DNA of 64,000 bases from Clarkia xantiana subsp. parviflora (Eukaryota > Streptophyta > Magnoliopsida > Myrtales > Onagraceae), in contig JAPTYO010000001.1 in the NCBI GenBank assembly GCA_036873135.1, positions 51,406,624-51,470,623 of the forward strand, read 5' to 3'. Of this stretch, positions 44,432 through 56,026 are shown piece after piece. The stretch's first letter is position 1; every line of letters starts with the position of its first letter. The notes under the pieces are model-generated. The model did not search any database. It was not told the DNA's origin and saw only the letters and a program-made list of their open reading frames with translations. The translations under genes were made by a program, and so were the position numbers.

Positions 44432-46430
44432 CTAGTTGTTTTCGCGCGTGCGTTGCACGCGCACATTCTAAATGTTACGATCTTATATATTTCACCTAGA
44501 GAAAAATAATTGTTTACAACACCAAATTAGAGACACTTATATGCACAACATTAAAGGCAATACAATGTTACACGTATCTAATCACTGTAAACTTCTTCAA
44601 TACCCTAGCAACAATCACTACACATATGGAATTTACCCTTGGGTACATCAAACTGATTTAGGATTTGCACAAAGAATCTTCTTCAACTTCTCACATCCAG
44701 CAGGAAGCCTCGGACATGCTCTGGCATTCTAATATCATTGTTTTGAAAACCAGACTGGGCCGGCGGCCGAACTGCGAACCGGATATATCACCGGCCCGGT
44801 TTGAGCAAAAGAACGAAATGCATAGTGAACCCGGTCTATTATGTGAATCGACGGTTGGACCGGGTTTTTTCATCTGAACCGTGTCCGGTTAGACCGGGTT
44901 TTTTAAAACCTAAAAATCATATAATTATGGACCTTCTTCTTCTCTGTTCTTCTTCTTCTGCTGGTCCCAGTCCGCTTCATGATCGTCGTCCGATTTCGAG
45001 GTGTTTGGTAAGCTTGATTGCGGTTGGAAGAGATAGAAAACAAACATGACTAAAGACACTGTGTCTAATGTCCGCCGAAGTGCAGACCCCGGTGTCGAAT
45101 CAGCCGAAGTACGGGCGCAGGTGGACTCACTTCCTCTTACATCCGATCAATATTTTCAACTGCCCCTTTTGAAGCCAACAATGCAAATTTTCAAGCTCGA
45201 ATGACCAATATCAATAAATGCAACATCCAGCTGCTAAGTCTCTGACAGATCTGCCTTATAAATAACATATGTCAAGGTTGTCGTTGTATTCTCAGGAATC
45301 AACTGGAGATGGCGTAACCCGGCAACAATGGTAGCATCAATAACATCACATCTTTGGAGATCGAAATCGATCAATTGAGATGACCATTCAGATCCTTTTC
45401 TGTAGTAAACACCTTATCAAGCCGACTCTTGGACATTACATTCGCTCTTTGAGAAATAATACAAAAGCATACCAAATCTGCAGAAGGAAAAACTGGTGAA
45501 ACATAATTAATATACAAGAATAATTAGATGGAAAAAAATTAATGCTCTAAAAACTGAGCTATAGAAATTGTGGCTAGCCACTAAGAAAATGGACACTAAA
45601 AGTTAATGTACGGATGTTTTTTCCATTTCACAAAAGAGAACCGAATACCGATACATCACTAGAACATCTAAATTTTTTGGGTTATTATAGTACATATACT
45701 TATAACTTTCAGTTAATAGTTGTGTCCTACATCACTGTTACTTTCACCAGCCTCTATCTTTCAGGTACACCATGCAGCCATATCAAATACAAGATCGTCA
45801 ATTGTTATTACTTTCAACAAAGAACCGAAATACATCTCATACGATAGAAATTAATAGTAGCACTTCAACAAACTTAAATAGATAGTACGTAATCAGCTGC
45901 TAATTTGTAGAATAAACAGTTGAAATCCAATAATAAGTCCACAAATTTCATCGATCCCTAAATGAACACCTGTTATCCCAATCCATAAGCAGTAACGTAA
46001 TGTCGGGCGATACTATTTTTCAACTACCAAATTGCTCAAATAAACAAAATTAATCAATTTTGAAATGATTAAAAGTCCCAAAAACAATGCTATGCACTTA
46101 ATGTAAGTGTAAATGAAAATGTAGCGATCAATAGACATCGAACTGCATGCACCCACAAGCAAGAGAGACGGATGAGGATGTCAACATACATTTTTAAGGT
46201 AGTCCATGGTAGGTTTCTCGGTGATGTGGATGCAGTTAAACTGCTCAGGTTTAGCCTCACCCTAGTCGTCTAACACAATCAGCGCCATAGTCTGCCCCTT
46301 AGGAAGCTTAGGGAAATCTTCCAACCACGAAGTAGCAGCGTTCCCATTTGAAAACCAATCATATAGAATTACTCCACAAATTAAAACAAAAATCACAAAT
46401 TAGCACGGTGAATTCCATGGAGAAATTAAA

Positions 46431-46464
<34 letters not shown>

Positions 46465-47005
46465 AAATTTCAAATTGCAGGAAAATTATTTAAAAAAAAA
46501 AAGATTGAATTCAACATGCACTGAAACAACAGGTGCCTATAAATATCAACTCTATTGCCCTAAATTAGGATGAATGGTAAAAAATTTGGCAAGAAAAAGT
46601 AGATAAATCGTAATTTTGACCCGCAATTGGCCAGGGCCCAGGAGGATAATCACACAACTAACGAATGGTCAAAGCCTGATTATCAATGAATACTTGAAAT
46701 AGAAGTAGATCTTACCCAACTAAATAGCAGAAGAGCGAACATTCTCTTAATTCAAACCCTCAAATTCCAGTATCACGACAATAGAGCGATGGGCGGGTGA
46801 GCAGCGGGTGGGCGAGACGCGAGTGGCTGGTAGGGTAGACGCGAGTGGGGGGTAGGGGAGCCGCGAACGGCGGTGGACGAGGTGCGAACGGCGAAAGAGC
46901 ATGTTGACGCACTTTCTCCTTTTTTGCTGTGCCGTGGTGGTGGGGACGGGTACTTGCATTAGAATAGTCCAACATTACTTCTTTATATATATTATATAAT
47001 AAAGA
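44432..47005 (-). mobile_element. Non-autonomous Helitron
   Basis: On the minus strand it begins TC (TCTTTATTATATAATATATA, 47005 downward) and ends with a GC-rich hairpin GCGCGTGC-AAC-GCACGCGC, then GAAAACAA and CTAG at 44435-44432. It lies between A and T, the Helitron target, with no duplication. No Rep/helicase is encoded. The interior contains a diverged host-gene fragment (about 46195-46370), an inverted GC-rich module (about 44740-44915) and a TA microsatellite (46437-46461). Confidence 0.8.
46195..46370 (-). pseudogene. Captured gene fragment inside the Helitron, family not recognised
   Basis: The minus strand reads FSNGNAATSWLEDFPKLPKG, then QTMALIVLDD, a TAG stop, then EAKPEQFNCIHITEKPTMDY. 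Two otherwise good coding stretches in one frame are separated by a single stop, suggesting a decaying exon picked up by the Helitron. I do not recognise the protein. Confidence 0.45.
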
Positions 47006-48700
47006 TTGGCGGTTCGGTTCGGATTCCGGTCCAATCCGGCTTAGGGTTTATATTTTTGTCTGACCGACTGGGACATACTGGTTCAAAAAGGTAGCCTTTG
47101 AATGGAAGGCACCTTTTGGAAAAAAAAAAAAATTGAAAGGCACTCATTGGGGTGAGGACCCAACACAAATTATATATTGGTATATATTGGTATAGTAGAT
47201 ATATAGCCGATTACACTATTGAAAAACTACTTATCATATCCCACAAAAAATAAGTGCATAGCGCAAAATATAATTATTAGAGTTAATTAATTCAAATACT
47301 AATTAAAAAAAATGGTCTTACACTAATCAGTTTAAATATGCACTTATTTATTTTATCTGGAATATAAATACATAGATATCATTACATACAACATTTTTAA
47401 AACTCACAAATAAATATGCTAATTTAATATATATTAATTAATTTAAAAAAGGAGCTTGCAGTTGCACGAGTCAATGAGTAATTAATTATATATTATATAT
47501 ATAACAGAAAACTTAACTCCAATTTTTTAAAGATATGTAGATAGCATTACATGCAACATTTTCAAAAAATAAATCAATGCTGATATTATCATGTTCTATT
47601 TATTCTTTAAACGTGAAAAATCACAAAGAAATTTATCAGTTTTATTTAGAAAGGTCTCATTTAAAAATAAAAATAAAAAATTGAGTTAGCCGCTGATATG
47701 GAGGATGTGGAATTGCTTCTTAGTAAAAAAAATATTTTCCATGCAATTAATTAAACTATTGACCATTCTTAATTGCAGAATTAAACACTGTCAAGTGGTC
47801 AAAAGCATTTACTTCCAAGTGGTTTGACTCTGAAGTTCTATGTTTGAAATTCTTCAAGGGCGTCGCCTCGCAGTGACCTGATTAAAATATCATATCTCGT
47901 TTGGCTCACATACCATATCAAACATATGAGGAGGCGAGTAGAAATAGGTTTAACGGGCCGGCTTATTGACTATACTAGACTGTTTGTGGGGTTACGTTGA
48001 CGGAATCAGTGCATGCACTGGTTGTTCGCTAAGTCTGGTCGAAAAAACCTCACACCGTGAACAGGCGAGCCCGAACATTACGTAACGGGATGCAAAATAA
48101 ACGCTGTTAGATGCAAAATCTTCTAAATAAAACCATGCCAAGCGATAAGTATATAAGCAAAAATGTAGTGTACAATTTTTTTATTTGATCCTTATTCATA
48201 TATTTGTTCTATCTAAAAGATATTAGAGAGTAATTATACAACTTGTAAGTTGTATCATCATGTTTGTAACCAAAATAAATTATGTTCAAGGTTGAAATAC
48301 ATGGCGAAATTGACCTCTACTAAGCCTTTCCTCCTCACTGCCTCTGCTTTACCATGCAAAGTTGCCGACTCTGTCATCTCTCTCTCTGACTCACCATTCC
48401 AAAACGGCAAAACCTATCCACATCTTCCTAATCTGCATGGCTTTCCATTCCATCTTCTTGTTCTTGCCACCTCCAATCTCTTGATCTCACCCACGATCCA
48501 GATTCTGATTCACCCTTAATCGCGTATCCCATGAATTAAACAGTCGACGAGTGGTTGATCAATGTGCAGCCACCGTCTCTTCCGATCTCGGGATTAAAAA
48601 AATAGATTTTTTCATCACCCCCAAGAATCTTGTCCAAGCCCAGATTTCAACAACACTCCTTTTCTCCATTTGTTTAACCACCATCCAAATGTACAGATCC
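47006..48700. other. Intergenic DNA upstream of the LysM kinase gene
   Basis: AT-rich. The first 90 bases carry ggttcggttcgga-type words that echo the inverted module at 44740-44915 within the Helitron. An open frame at 48250-48519 has no family resemblance. This stretch probably contains the promoter and 5' UTR of the next gene, but no core motif stands out. Confidence 0.5.
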
Positions 48701-48739
48701 AATCCCTCTGCAAAAGTCCATTTCTTTATTCTAGCTGTA

Positions 48740-50752
48740 ATGAGAAGCGGAGTCATGGTGGAAGCTCTGCTTCGTGACAGTAAACTCTGTCCACATCTGG
48801 TATTATTTTTCTTCTTTGGTTGGTCTTGTCTTCTTCTACCTTCTGCTGTTTCGCAGAACTTGCTGAGCTGCGAAGCTAAATCCCCGGATTCTTCGCGGTT
48901 TACTTGTGTTGGTGAATCTCAGAGCCACTGCGGTACATTTGCAGTCCTCCGAACAAACTCATACTACTCATCTCTCTTCAATCTGAGCTTCTACCTGGGC
49001 GTTAACAAGATCGTGGTTGCACAGACGAATGGGTTTTCTGCAGACACGGAGTTTCTTCCATTGGACCAGCCTCTGCTTATCCCGATTGACTGTAAATGTG
49101 GCGGTGATGGATTCTTCAAGGCGGAGCTGACCAAAACCGCCGTTAAAGGAGAGGGCTTTTACGGAATTGCACAATCTCTTGAAGGTTTGACTACTTGCAA
49201 CGCCATTCGAAGCGCAAACCCTGGTGTCTCGCCATTGAATCTCAGTGAAAAAGTCGCACTGAGAGTACCAGTCAGCTGTGCCTGTAACGTGTTCGACAAA
49301 AGTCCTGACACAAGTCTCCTCTTGTCCTACCCTGTCAAAGAAGGTGATTCAATATCTACTCTTGCCTTGAGGTTCAATACTACAGTGGACGCCATTATTC
49401 TTGCTAATAACAAACCAAATGGAAGCTTCAATCCCAATGTTCTAACTCCATTCACCACGATCTTAGTACCTTTCAAGGGACAGCCTATGCTCGGTTCCAT
49501 ATCGAAGCCGAGCAAACCCGAGAAGCGAATTCGACGAGGTAAAAGAAAACACATGAAGCCAATGTGGATTTACATTATGCTGAGTGTCGTGGCTGTGGTG
49601 GTTTTTGTTGCTATTGCAGCTGTTTTAACTGTGATTCAGTTAAAGAAAAGGAACCTTCAGCACAGTAATTCCTTTAAGAAACCAGGAAATATTGGGGACG
49701 ATTTGGAGCTACAGCAGCTCAGCTTGAGCGTCAGAACAACGAGCGACAAGAAAGTCTCATTCGAGGGTTCTCAGGGCGGCCTCGAGACCACCCCGAGGAA
49801 AATGACCCTCGAAGCCTTCACCATCGAAGAGCTCAAAAAGGCCACCGATGAGTTCAACCCGAGCAACCACATCGAAGGCTCGGTCTTCCACGGCCGCCTA
49901 GGGGGCAAGAACCTCGCCGTGAAGCGGGCCCGCCCCGAGTTCATCTCAAAGGTCGAGTTTTTCCTCTTCCAAGACACAACCCACAAGCACCCAAACCTCG
50001 TACGCCTCCTAGGAACTTGTCTGGCAACCGAAGATGGTCAAGACTCGTTCTTGGTCTTCGAGTATGCAAAGAACGGGTCCTTGAAAGACTGGATCCACGG
50101 AGGGCTCGCGATCAAGAGCCATTTCATTGCGTCCTGCAACTGTTTCTTAACATGGTATCAGAGACTGAAGATCTGTCTTGATGTAGCCATGGCTCTGCAG
50201 TACATGCACCACATCATGTCCCCGAGCTACATCCATAAGAACATCAAGAGCCGAAACATCTTCTTGGATGAGGAATTCAACGCCAAGGTCGGGAATTTCG
50301 GGATGTCGGGTTTTTCCGAGGATGAAAAACCCAATCTGAGTTATCTCTCCCCAGAGTATATCTACCACGGGGTTGTTTCCCCCGCGCTCGATGTCTATGC
50401 CTACGGGATTGTCCTAATGGAGGTTTTGACTGGCCGGGCCCCGGTTTCTGGGACGAGTCAGGACGGAGAAGGGCTTGTTTGGTTACGGGAGAAAGTTAAG
50501 TCGGAGAATATGGTGGAGCTCAAGGAGATGATGGATCGGGCCATGGGGGAGAATTACCCGTTTGATGGGGCGTTTCAGCTGGTGACCTTGGCTGTGGGTT
50601 GCACTGAGGAAGACCCGTCTATGAGGCCGAATTCAGGAGAGGTTGTGGAGCAGTTGCTGAGGATCGTGGAGGAACAGACAGAAGGCGATTATAGTTTGAT
50701 GAGTGAGAGTTCTTCGAAACCTCTGGTGAAGTCAGCATTTGCTATCCAATGA
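48740..50752 (+). CDS. LysM receptor-like pseudokinase (LYK2/LYK4/LYK5 type)
   Basis: Single-exon gene of 670 residues. The frame is open from 48551 but only from a GTG; ATGs at 48689, 48740 and 48755 are possible, and 48740 or 48755 puts a signal peptide (LVLFFFFGWSCLLLPSAVSQ) in the right place. The ectodomain has the paired cysteine motifs CKC and CAC that separate LysM units in chitin/Nod-factor receptors and a clear LysM stretch (YPVKEGDSISTLALRFNTT). A transmembrane helix is at about 274-300 (YIMLSVVAVVVFVAIAAVL). The kinase domain (about 370-647) keeps the lysine (AVKRA) but has HKN for HRD and NFG for DFG, so it should be catalytically dead, as in LYK4/LYK5-type co-receptors. It probably acts in the plasma membrane in chitin-oligomer perception; the ligand is inferred. 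Confidence 0.93.
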   Translation: MRSGVMVEALLRDSKLCPHLVLFFFFGWSCLLLPSAVSQNLLSCEAKSPDSSRFTCVGESQSHCGTFAVLRTNSYYSSLFNLSFYLGVNKIVVAQTNGFSADTEFLPLDQPLLIPIDCKCGGDGFFKAELTKTAVKGEGFYGIAQSLEGLTTCNAIRSANPGVSPLNLSEKVALRVPVSCACNVFDKSPDTSLLLSYPVKEGDSISTLALRFNTTVDAIILANNKPNGSFNPNVLTPFTTILVPFKGQPMLGSISKPSKPEKRIRRGKRKHMKPMWIYIMLSVVAVVVFVAIAAVLTVIQLKKRNLQHSNSFKKPGNIGDDLELQQLSLSVRTTSDKKVSFEGSQGGLETTPRKMTLEAFTIEELKKATDEFNPSNHIEGSVFHGRLGGKNLAVKRARPEFISKVEFFLFQDTTHKHPNLVRLLGTCLATEDGQDSFLVFEYAKNGSLKDWIHGGLAIKSHFIASCNCFLTWYQRLKICLDVAMALQYMHHIMSPSYIHKNIKSRNIFLDEEFNAKVGNFGMSGFSEDEKPNLSYLSPEYIYHGVVSPALDVYAYGIVLMEVLTGRAPVSGTSQDGEGLVWLREKVKSENMVELKEMMDRAMGENYPFDGAFQLVTLAVGCTEEDPSMRPNSGEVVEQLLRIVEEQTEGDYSLMSESSSKPLVKSAFAIQ

Positions 50753-51189
50753 TGTCGGGATGGAACTTCCTCGGCAATGGTTTTGCTTCTCGGTCGATTT
50801 ACTGTACTGTACACTTATATATAGAGTGATCTGTCATAGTTTTGATTTATTTTGGGTAACCTGTTATAGCTTGTTGGTAATGTTGTTCTTGTTGTGTACA
50901 TAAGTGTAATGAATAATCTGAAATGAATAAGCATAGCTTATTGAAGAAGCTTGTTGCAAGAAGTTCGTTTTTGAGTATGTCAGAAAATATTCATTGTTCA
51001 TCAATGTCATTTTTCCTCAACTTTTTAGAGGCTGCAAAAATGAATGGAACTCTTCCTTGATACAACCCTAATATAAGCAGATATATAGTAAACAAATTGT
51101 TGGAGAAGTAAAGAAGCATCATATCCTTCTGTGGATTACAACACTATATCAAACTGTTGGGAAAAAGAGCTAAGATAAAAAGAGACTAA

Positions 51190-52615
51190 TTAATTTTGAA
51201 AACTTACTAAATACAGAACAAAAGAGATAGACTCAATTTATAAATAAATTACAGGGAAAAGAACCTATTTAGTGTCTCAGATTTACTTCATGTTTCAAAT
51301 TGGTGTTTCAGGATTAAAGTGTTGATATGGACTGTACCAAGTTTGAATAGTGTTGCAATTTGGTTTTTTGTTAAATTCAGGTGTTAAGTTTAACAGACTT
51401 AGATGAAAAGACCATTCTGCCCCTACACCCGATTTCGGCCACCCACCTCCGAATCTGGCCATTCACCTCCGATTCCGACCCACCCACCTCCAAACGAGAT
51501 GATTCCGGCCCGATTCCAGTCGATTCCGGCCGATTTAGGGTTCCGGCGGTGAAGAGCAGCTGACCTGATTTAGGGTTTAGGGGTAATTTGGGTATTTTTA
51601 ATTTTATTTGGTCATGTGCTAGTCACATGACCGAGTTCTGTTAAATTTAACGTTAAAATTTGACGGAAACACCAAATAGCAACACTATTCAAACTTGAGA
51701 CAGTATAAGTATGCGTCAGACACCAAACTGAAACATAAGATAAATATGAGAGAATATGTTCTTTTCCCTAAATTACAAGGAGTGAAGATATGATGATCAA
51801 ATCAATCATTGAATAACAAGTCACAATCTTATAATTCAAATAGAGGAGTGAATACCTGGGAAATAAGTAGTAAATAAGAATAATAATGCATATGAAAATA
51901 TAACTCTCAATATATTGCATTACTCCAATCAATCATCATGATGTAAAACCAAAAACTACTAACCAGTCGTTGGTGTAAACTGTCTGTAGGAAGGTCAGAA
52001 CCAACAAAACAAATGCGGCGAACGTGGATGTAATAACCCATGGATTACTCAAGTAGTTTCGGATTAGTGCTGCTCGCCATCGAGGCCAACTTCGCCGTCT
52101 GTAAGCGTTAATGGGAGAAGCTATGTTCGGGTAGAAACTCCTGTTTAATGTAACACCATTGCATACTTATTGAAGAAGCCTAGCCAATTATCTGGACTAG
52201 TTTGTACCTTGATGATATCGTTGCTTCACAGGCAATTGATATCTTGTGTTGTTTTGATGAGATCATCCAAAATAAAGGCATATGAAGAATCAAAGTTTGG
52301 GAGTTAATAGAACATTGCTCCAATGCAATGAGATTCCTAAACAGACATTCTGTCTCATCATAGACATTCCAAAAAGGAAGCAAGTTGTTCTCGAGGGCTA
52401 CAAAAAATATCGAACGAGTAGTCAAGGAAGTCGATGGCGAGATGCACTAGGGAGTCATCTGGATCCATGGTATCCGGATCTCGAGCAACATCCATATCTT
52501 GAGTAACATCTTGTAATGTGGAGATCCTGTCGAACACAGGGTCGTTGCGTTCCCGGCCGACTACACCTGATTGCTTTCGCAATAACTCGATGATGAAGCA
52601 ACCATCATCTCACAA
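51190..52615 (-). pseudogene. Truncated tandem duplicate of the DUF247 gene, including its 3' flank
   Basis: Aligns with 54160-55300. The coding part (about 51955-52615) has the C-terminal half of DUF247 with stops and indels: RNDPVFDRISTLQDV and DETECLFRNLIALEQCSIN lie in different frames, and the N-terminal third is missing beyond 52615. The 3' flank (51190-51955) matches the flank of the intact copy but contains a foldback MITE at 51254-51768. The duplication therefore preceded that insertion. Confidence 0.88.
51254..51768. mobile_element. Foldback MITE with 9-bp TSD and a paralogous empty site
   Basis: 515 bp, ends GGGAAAAGAAC and GTTCTTTTCCC, flanks TAAATTACA at 51245-51253 and 51769-51777. 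The duplicated flank of the DUF247 gene has a single TAAATTACA at 54202-54210 followed by the same sequence (aaggag), i.e. the pre-insertion state. The middle (about 51410-51600) is GC-richer and made of ccgattccggcc-like words. Confidence 0.95.
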
Positions 52616-53259
52616 GGAAAGATTAAAAGGAAAACACATATCTATTCTATACAGGTATTTGACCGTTAAACACAAACTTTGAATTTAGAGCCACCATTAG
52701 ATTTCAATTTTCCATTCATGTGGAGGATTGTTGGATTTGGATGAATTTTTAGCTCATTCGGCTTGTAATTTCAGCCCATTTTCTTTTTGAATGGCACAAC
52801 TGATGTTGTCGAGATCTTCTTAGTATATAGACCAGTGTTAGAATCCACATTGGGCCGAGCCAAACCCAACGGGCCAGAGAGCAATTATATATGCAAGTGA
52901 GTTTCCATCCTAAAACCAATTGGTGATAGGAGGAGGTGGCTCACTTGCTTATATACTACTCTAATATACAAATTCCATCCGGTGTGGTATTCCAGACTCA
53001 CGGTGGAGTGTCTATTTCAACAACCAGCAAACTTCATAAATATGTAATGATATACTAGATCAAAGAATCTCTCCACGTGCGCAGGGTTCAAACGAGTGGA
53101 TCAAATACCAATCTCTGTAAGCTTGCCCTATACAGGTTCGTTTTCGCCAAACCTGGCTATCCGGTGTCCAGGTTCAATGTTCAATAGATAAAATTTGAAA
53201 TTCTTAAACTGAAGAGTTAAAGACAGATGTAACTACTTCCGTTTTGGTAAGTTTTTAGA
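52616..53259. other. Intergenic DNA
   Basis: No gene seen. The segment 52850-52990 (agtgttagaatccacattgggcc, gtggctcacttgcttatata) looks like part of a retrotransposon LTR but has no partner here. Confidence 0.45.
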
Positions 53260-53788
53260 GTTAATAACTAAAAAACTGTCAAATGTTTACCCTATGTTAA
53301 AATTAGTTGTCTGTATTTCAAATGTTAAAATGTAGTGTATAAATTTTCAATTTTGTTAAAATGTGGTGTCTCGGTGTGATTACTTTAGAGATGTCAATTC
53401 CGAGGAAACCGACTATCAAATTTGAGCTCACATACACACTTCATTCTCGTCATCTGGGCAGGACCGTCACCTAAGAAGCTTGCCACATCCGCGCAAGTGA
53501 ATCTCGCTCCGTTGTCGTTGGAAAATCGATCCACACCACTCTTTTAGAAACTTTTTTTTAAAATGTTCAATTTTTGGGTGAAATTTGACGATTTTGTGAA
53601 AAGTAAAGAGTGATAGATTATGAGTGGGTGGGTGGGTTGATGAAATGATTGAATAAAGATGAAAAGACGCGCAAATACACTACATTTCAAAAAAAATGAA
53701 ACTTGGGACAGTCAATTTTAACATTTTAAACTTCAGACACCTAATTTTAACATATGTAAATTTTTAATAGTTTTTTAGTTATTAACCC
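53260..53788. mobile_element. Foldback MITE, second copy of the GGGTTAATAAC family
   Basis: 529 bp, ends GAGTTAATAACTAAAAAACT and its near-complement, perfect 9-bp flanks AAGTTTTTA (53251-53259 and 53789-53797). Homologous along its whole length to 30070-30593, with substitutions and small indels. Confidence 0.93.
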
Positions 53789-53797
53789 AAGTTTTTA

Positions 53798-54386
53798 TTG
53801 TTTATGTTTTTTTTATTAATTGACTGAATTTATCACTACAATTATGCATACTGCACTCTTAAGCAGTATAAATAGATAGCAATTCCTCTCATTTCAACTC
53901 CCTTCTTCAATCCGAAAATTGTCTCCTCCCTAATTCTTATGCATTTTGTTCTGTCATGTCTGCTGTAAGCAATTCGTGTTCTGTTGGTGGTGTTGCTTCT
54001 GCTGCCGCGACTTATTTTCTTCGTGTGTTGCTCTGATTTGTTCTTACTCAGACTGTTTTGTAAACCATAATCTGTTGTCGTTGCCATACAAATCATGTTT
54101 GTGTTTAGATATATGTTTGGTTTTGTCAAACGAGTTACGTGCTTAATTCAACTCGACAACACTTACTAAATACAAAACACAAGAAGATAAGAATTGCTTT
54201 ATAAATTACAAGGAGATATGATGATCAAATCGATCATTGAATAAAATGTTACAATCTTATAATTCAAATAGAGTAGTAAATACCTGGGAAATAAGTACTT
54301 AAGAATAATAAAGCATACGAAAATGCAACTCTCAATTTATTGCATTACTCCAATCATCATCATCACAATGTAAAACCAAAAAACTC
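53798..54386. other. Downstream flank of the DUF247 gene
   Basis: No gene. From about 54150 it matches the flank of the truncated duplicate (51190 onward) and preserves the empty MITE target at 54202-54210. Confidence 0.6.
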
Positions 54387-55710
54387 CTAACCTTTCATGG
54401 TGTATACTGTCTGTAGGAAGGTGAGAACCAACAAAACAAATGCAGCAAACGTGGATATAATAACCCATGGATTACTGAAGTAGTTTCGGATCAGCGCTGC
54501 TCGCCATCGAGGCCACCTTCGCTGGCTGTAAGCTTTAAGGGGAGCAGCTAGGTTCGGGTAGATGGTTTCCCCTACTGCAACACCATTGCATAGCTTATTG
54601 AAGAAGCCTAGCGCATCATCTGGACTAATTTGTACACTGACGATATCGTTGCTACTAAGGCAATTGATATCTTGTGTTGTTTTGATGAGATCATCCAAGA
54701 TAGAAGCATATGAAGAAATCAAAGTAGGGCAGTTAACAGAACATTGCTCCAATGCAATTAGATTCCTAAACAGACCTTCTGTCCCATCATAGATCTGGAA
54801 TGGTGGTATCTCCAACACCCCATCCTCAAAAGAAATGGCTAGTCCCTTCTTGGACTGGCTTTTCTTTAGAGACTCCTGCATTTTCAAGCTCAGTTGCTGT
54901 GGGAATTGATTCGAACTCTCCATAAGTTTCCTTCTGAAGACTAGAAGTAGTCAAAAATATTAATACATACCTAGCCAGCTCGAGGATGTGGTGACATTTC
55001 ACTAATTTCATATCGAAAGCAAGTTCTTCTTCAGAGTTATGAAAAAAATCGAACTCATCTTCAAAGAAGCTGACAGTGAGATGCAAAAGGGAGTGTTCTG
55101 GATCGATTTCTCCATCACTTGTCATGGTAAATAGCTTATCCAGAATCGTCCATGGTATCTGGTTCTCGAGCAACATCAGATCATGACTAATATTTTGTGG
55201 TGTGCTGCACCTGTCGAACACGGGGTCGTTGTTTTTTCTGTCGACTACACGTGATTTCTGTCGCAAGTACTCAATGATGAAGCAACCATCAAGAACCATC
55301 ATCTCCACAAACTCGGTTTGACTCAAGTTTATCTGCTCCCCGTAATGTTCACGAGCCTCGTGCTCCAGCTTGGCTACGGCAGTGATCATATCCTCCACCG
55401 GGATGCCGGATCTTGAGACAAGACCACTCAAGTATTGGAATTTGATGTTCTGGGTGTCTTGCAGGTGCTTGTCGGAGTGATGCAATGGCCCTATGGAGAA
55501 CATTACAGGTTTGTAAGCTGCTGGGTTGTGCTTTGACAGGGAGTAAGGTACGGTGAAGATGCAACTGTTTGGAGACTCACGGAAAGCATGAGGAGACCAT
55601 AGAGGATTCATTTTGATTGAAGATGCCACTACTTTAGTTACATCTACAATAATGGAATCAGGATTTGAATCTGCACTTCTGCTATTATCACCATCTTCCA
55701 TATCCATCAT
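54387..55710 (-). CDS. DUF247 / UPF0481 membrane protein, with one frameshift
   Basis: A single-exon gene of about 440 codons. The first frame (ATG at 55710) covers the N-terminal and central DUF247 blocks: FTVPYSLSKHNPAAYKP, SIGPLHHSDKHL, EMMVLDGCFIIEYL, DLMLLENQIPW and SIPTATELENAGVS. It then runs out of frame near 54866-54874, and a second frame continues with KKSQSKKGLAISFEDGVLEIPP, GLFRNLIALEQC and a C-terminal transmembrane helix (WVIISTFAAFVLLVLTFL) to the stop at 54387. The break is a single-base type indel in the linker before SFEDGVLEIPP. No convincing intron repairs it. Function of the family is poorly known. A truncated duplicate lies downstream at 51955-52615. Confidence 0.88.
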
Positions 55711-56026
55711 CTTCTTCTCTCTCTTTAGTTTTCTGGGTTTTGGCTACTTAATTCTGCCTGCCTTCAAACTTGATGATTGACTGGTTAAATATACAGAGTT
55801 GAAGAAGACTTCTCTAGTTTTGCCAACCAACCCTTGTTTTGTTCTTCTTCTTTTTTTTCCAACTATCCATCCTATTAAAGAAAATATATTCACTAGTTGG
55901 CAACTACACCATCATATTCAAATGGTACATAATTATCAATACAATCTTGATTATATATACGACAAATCATCTTTCATTAATTAAAGGACATTTTTTTTCC
56001 AAAATTAAATAATTATTATGAACTAA
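55711..56026. other. Upstream region of the DUF247 gene
   Basis: Short intergenic stretch with no open frame of interest; presumably holds the DUF247 promoter and 5' UTR. Confidence 0.4.

Noticed and set aside
48250..48519. 89-residue open frame upstream of the LysM kinase
   Set aside because: No family features and low-complexity Leu/Pro/Ser composition; most likely 5' flanking DNA.
48551..48739. N-terminal extension of the LysM kinase frame
   Set aside because: It begins at GTG, lacks family resemblance and would bury the signal peptide; later ATGs at 48740 or 48755 fit better.
54930..55000. A 30-bp or 95-bp intron in the DUF247 gene to explain the change of frame
   Set aside because: GT-AG pairs exist, but one is too short for plants and the other leads straight to a stop; family members align through the region.
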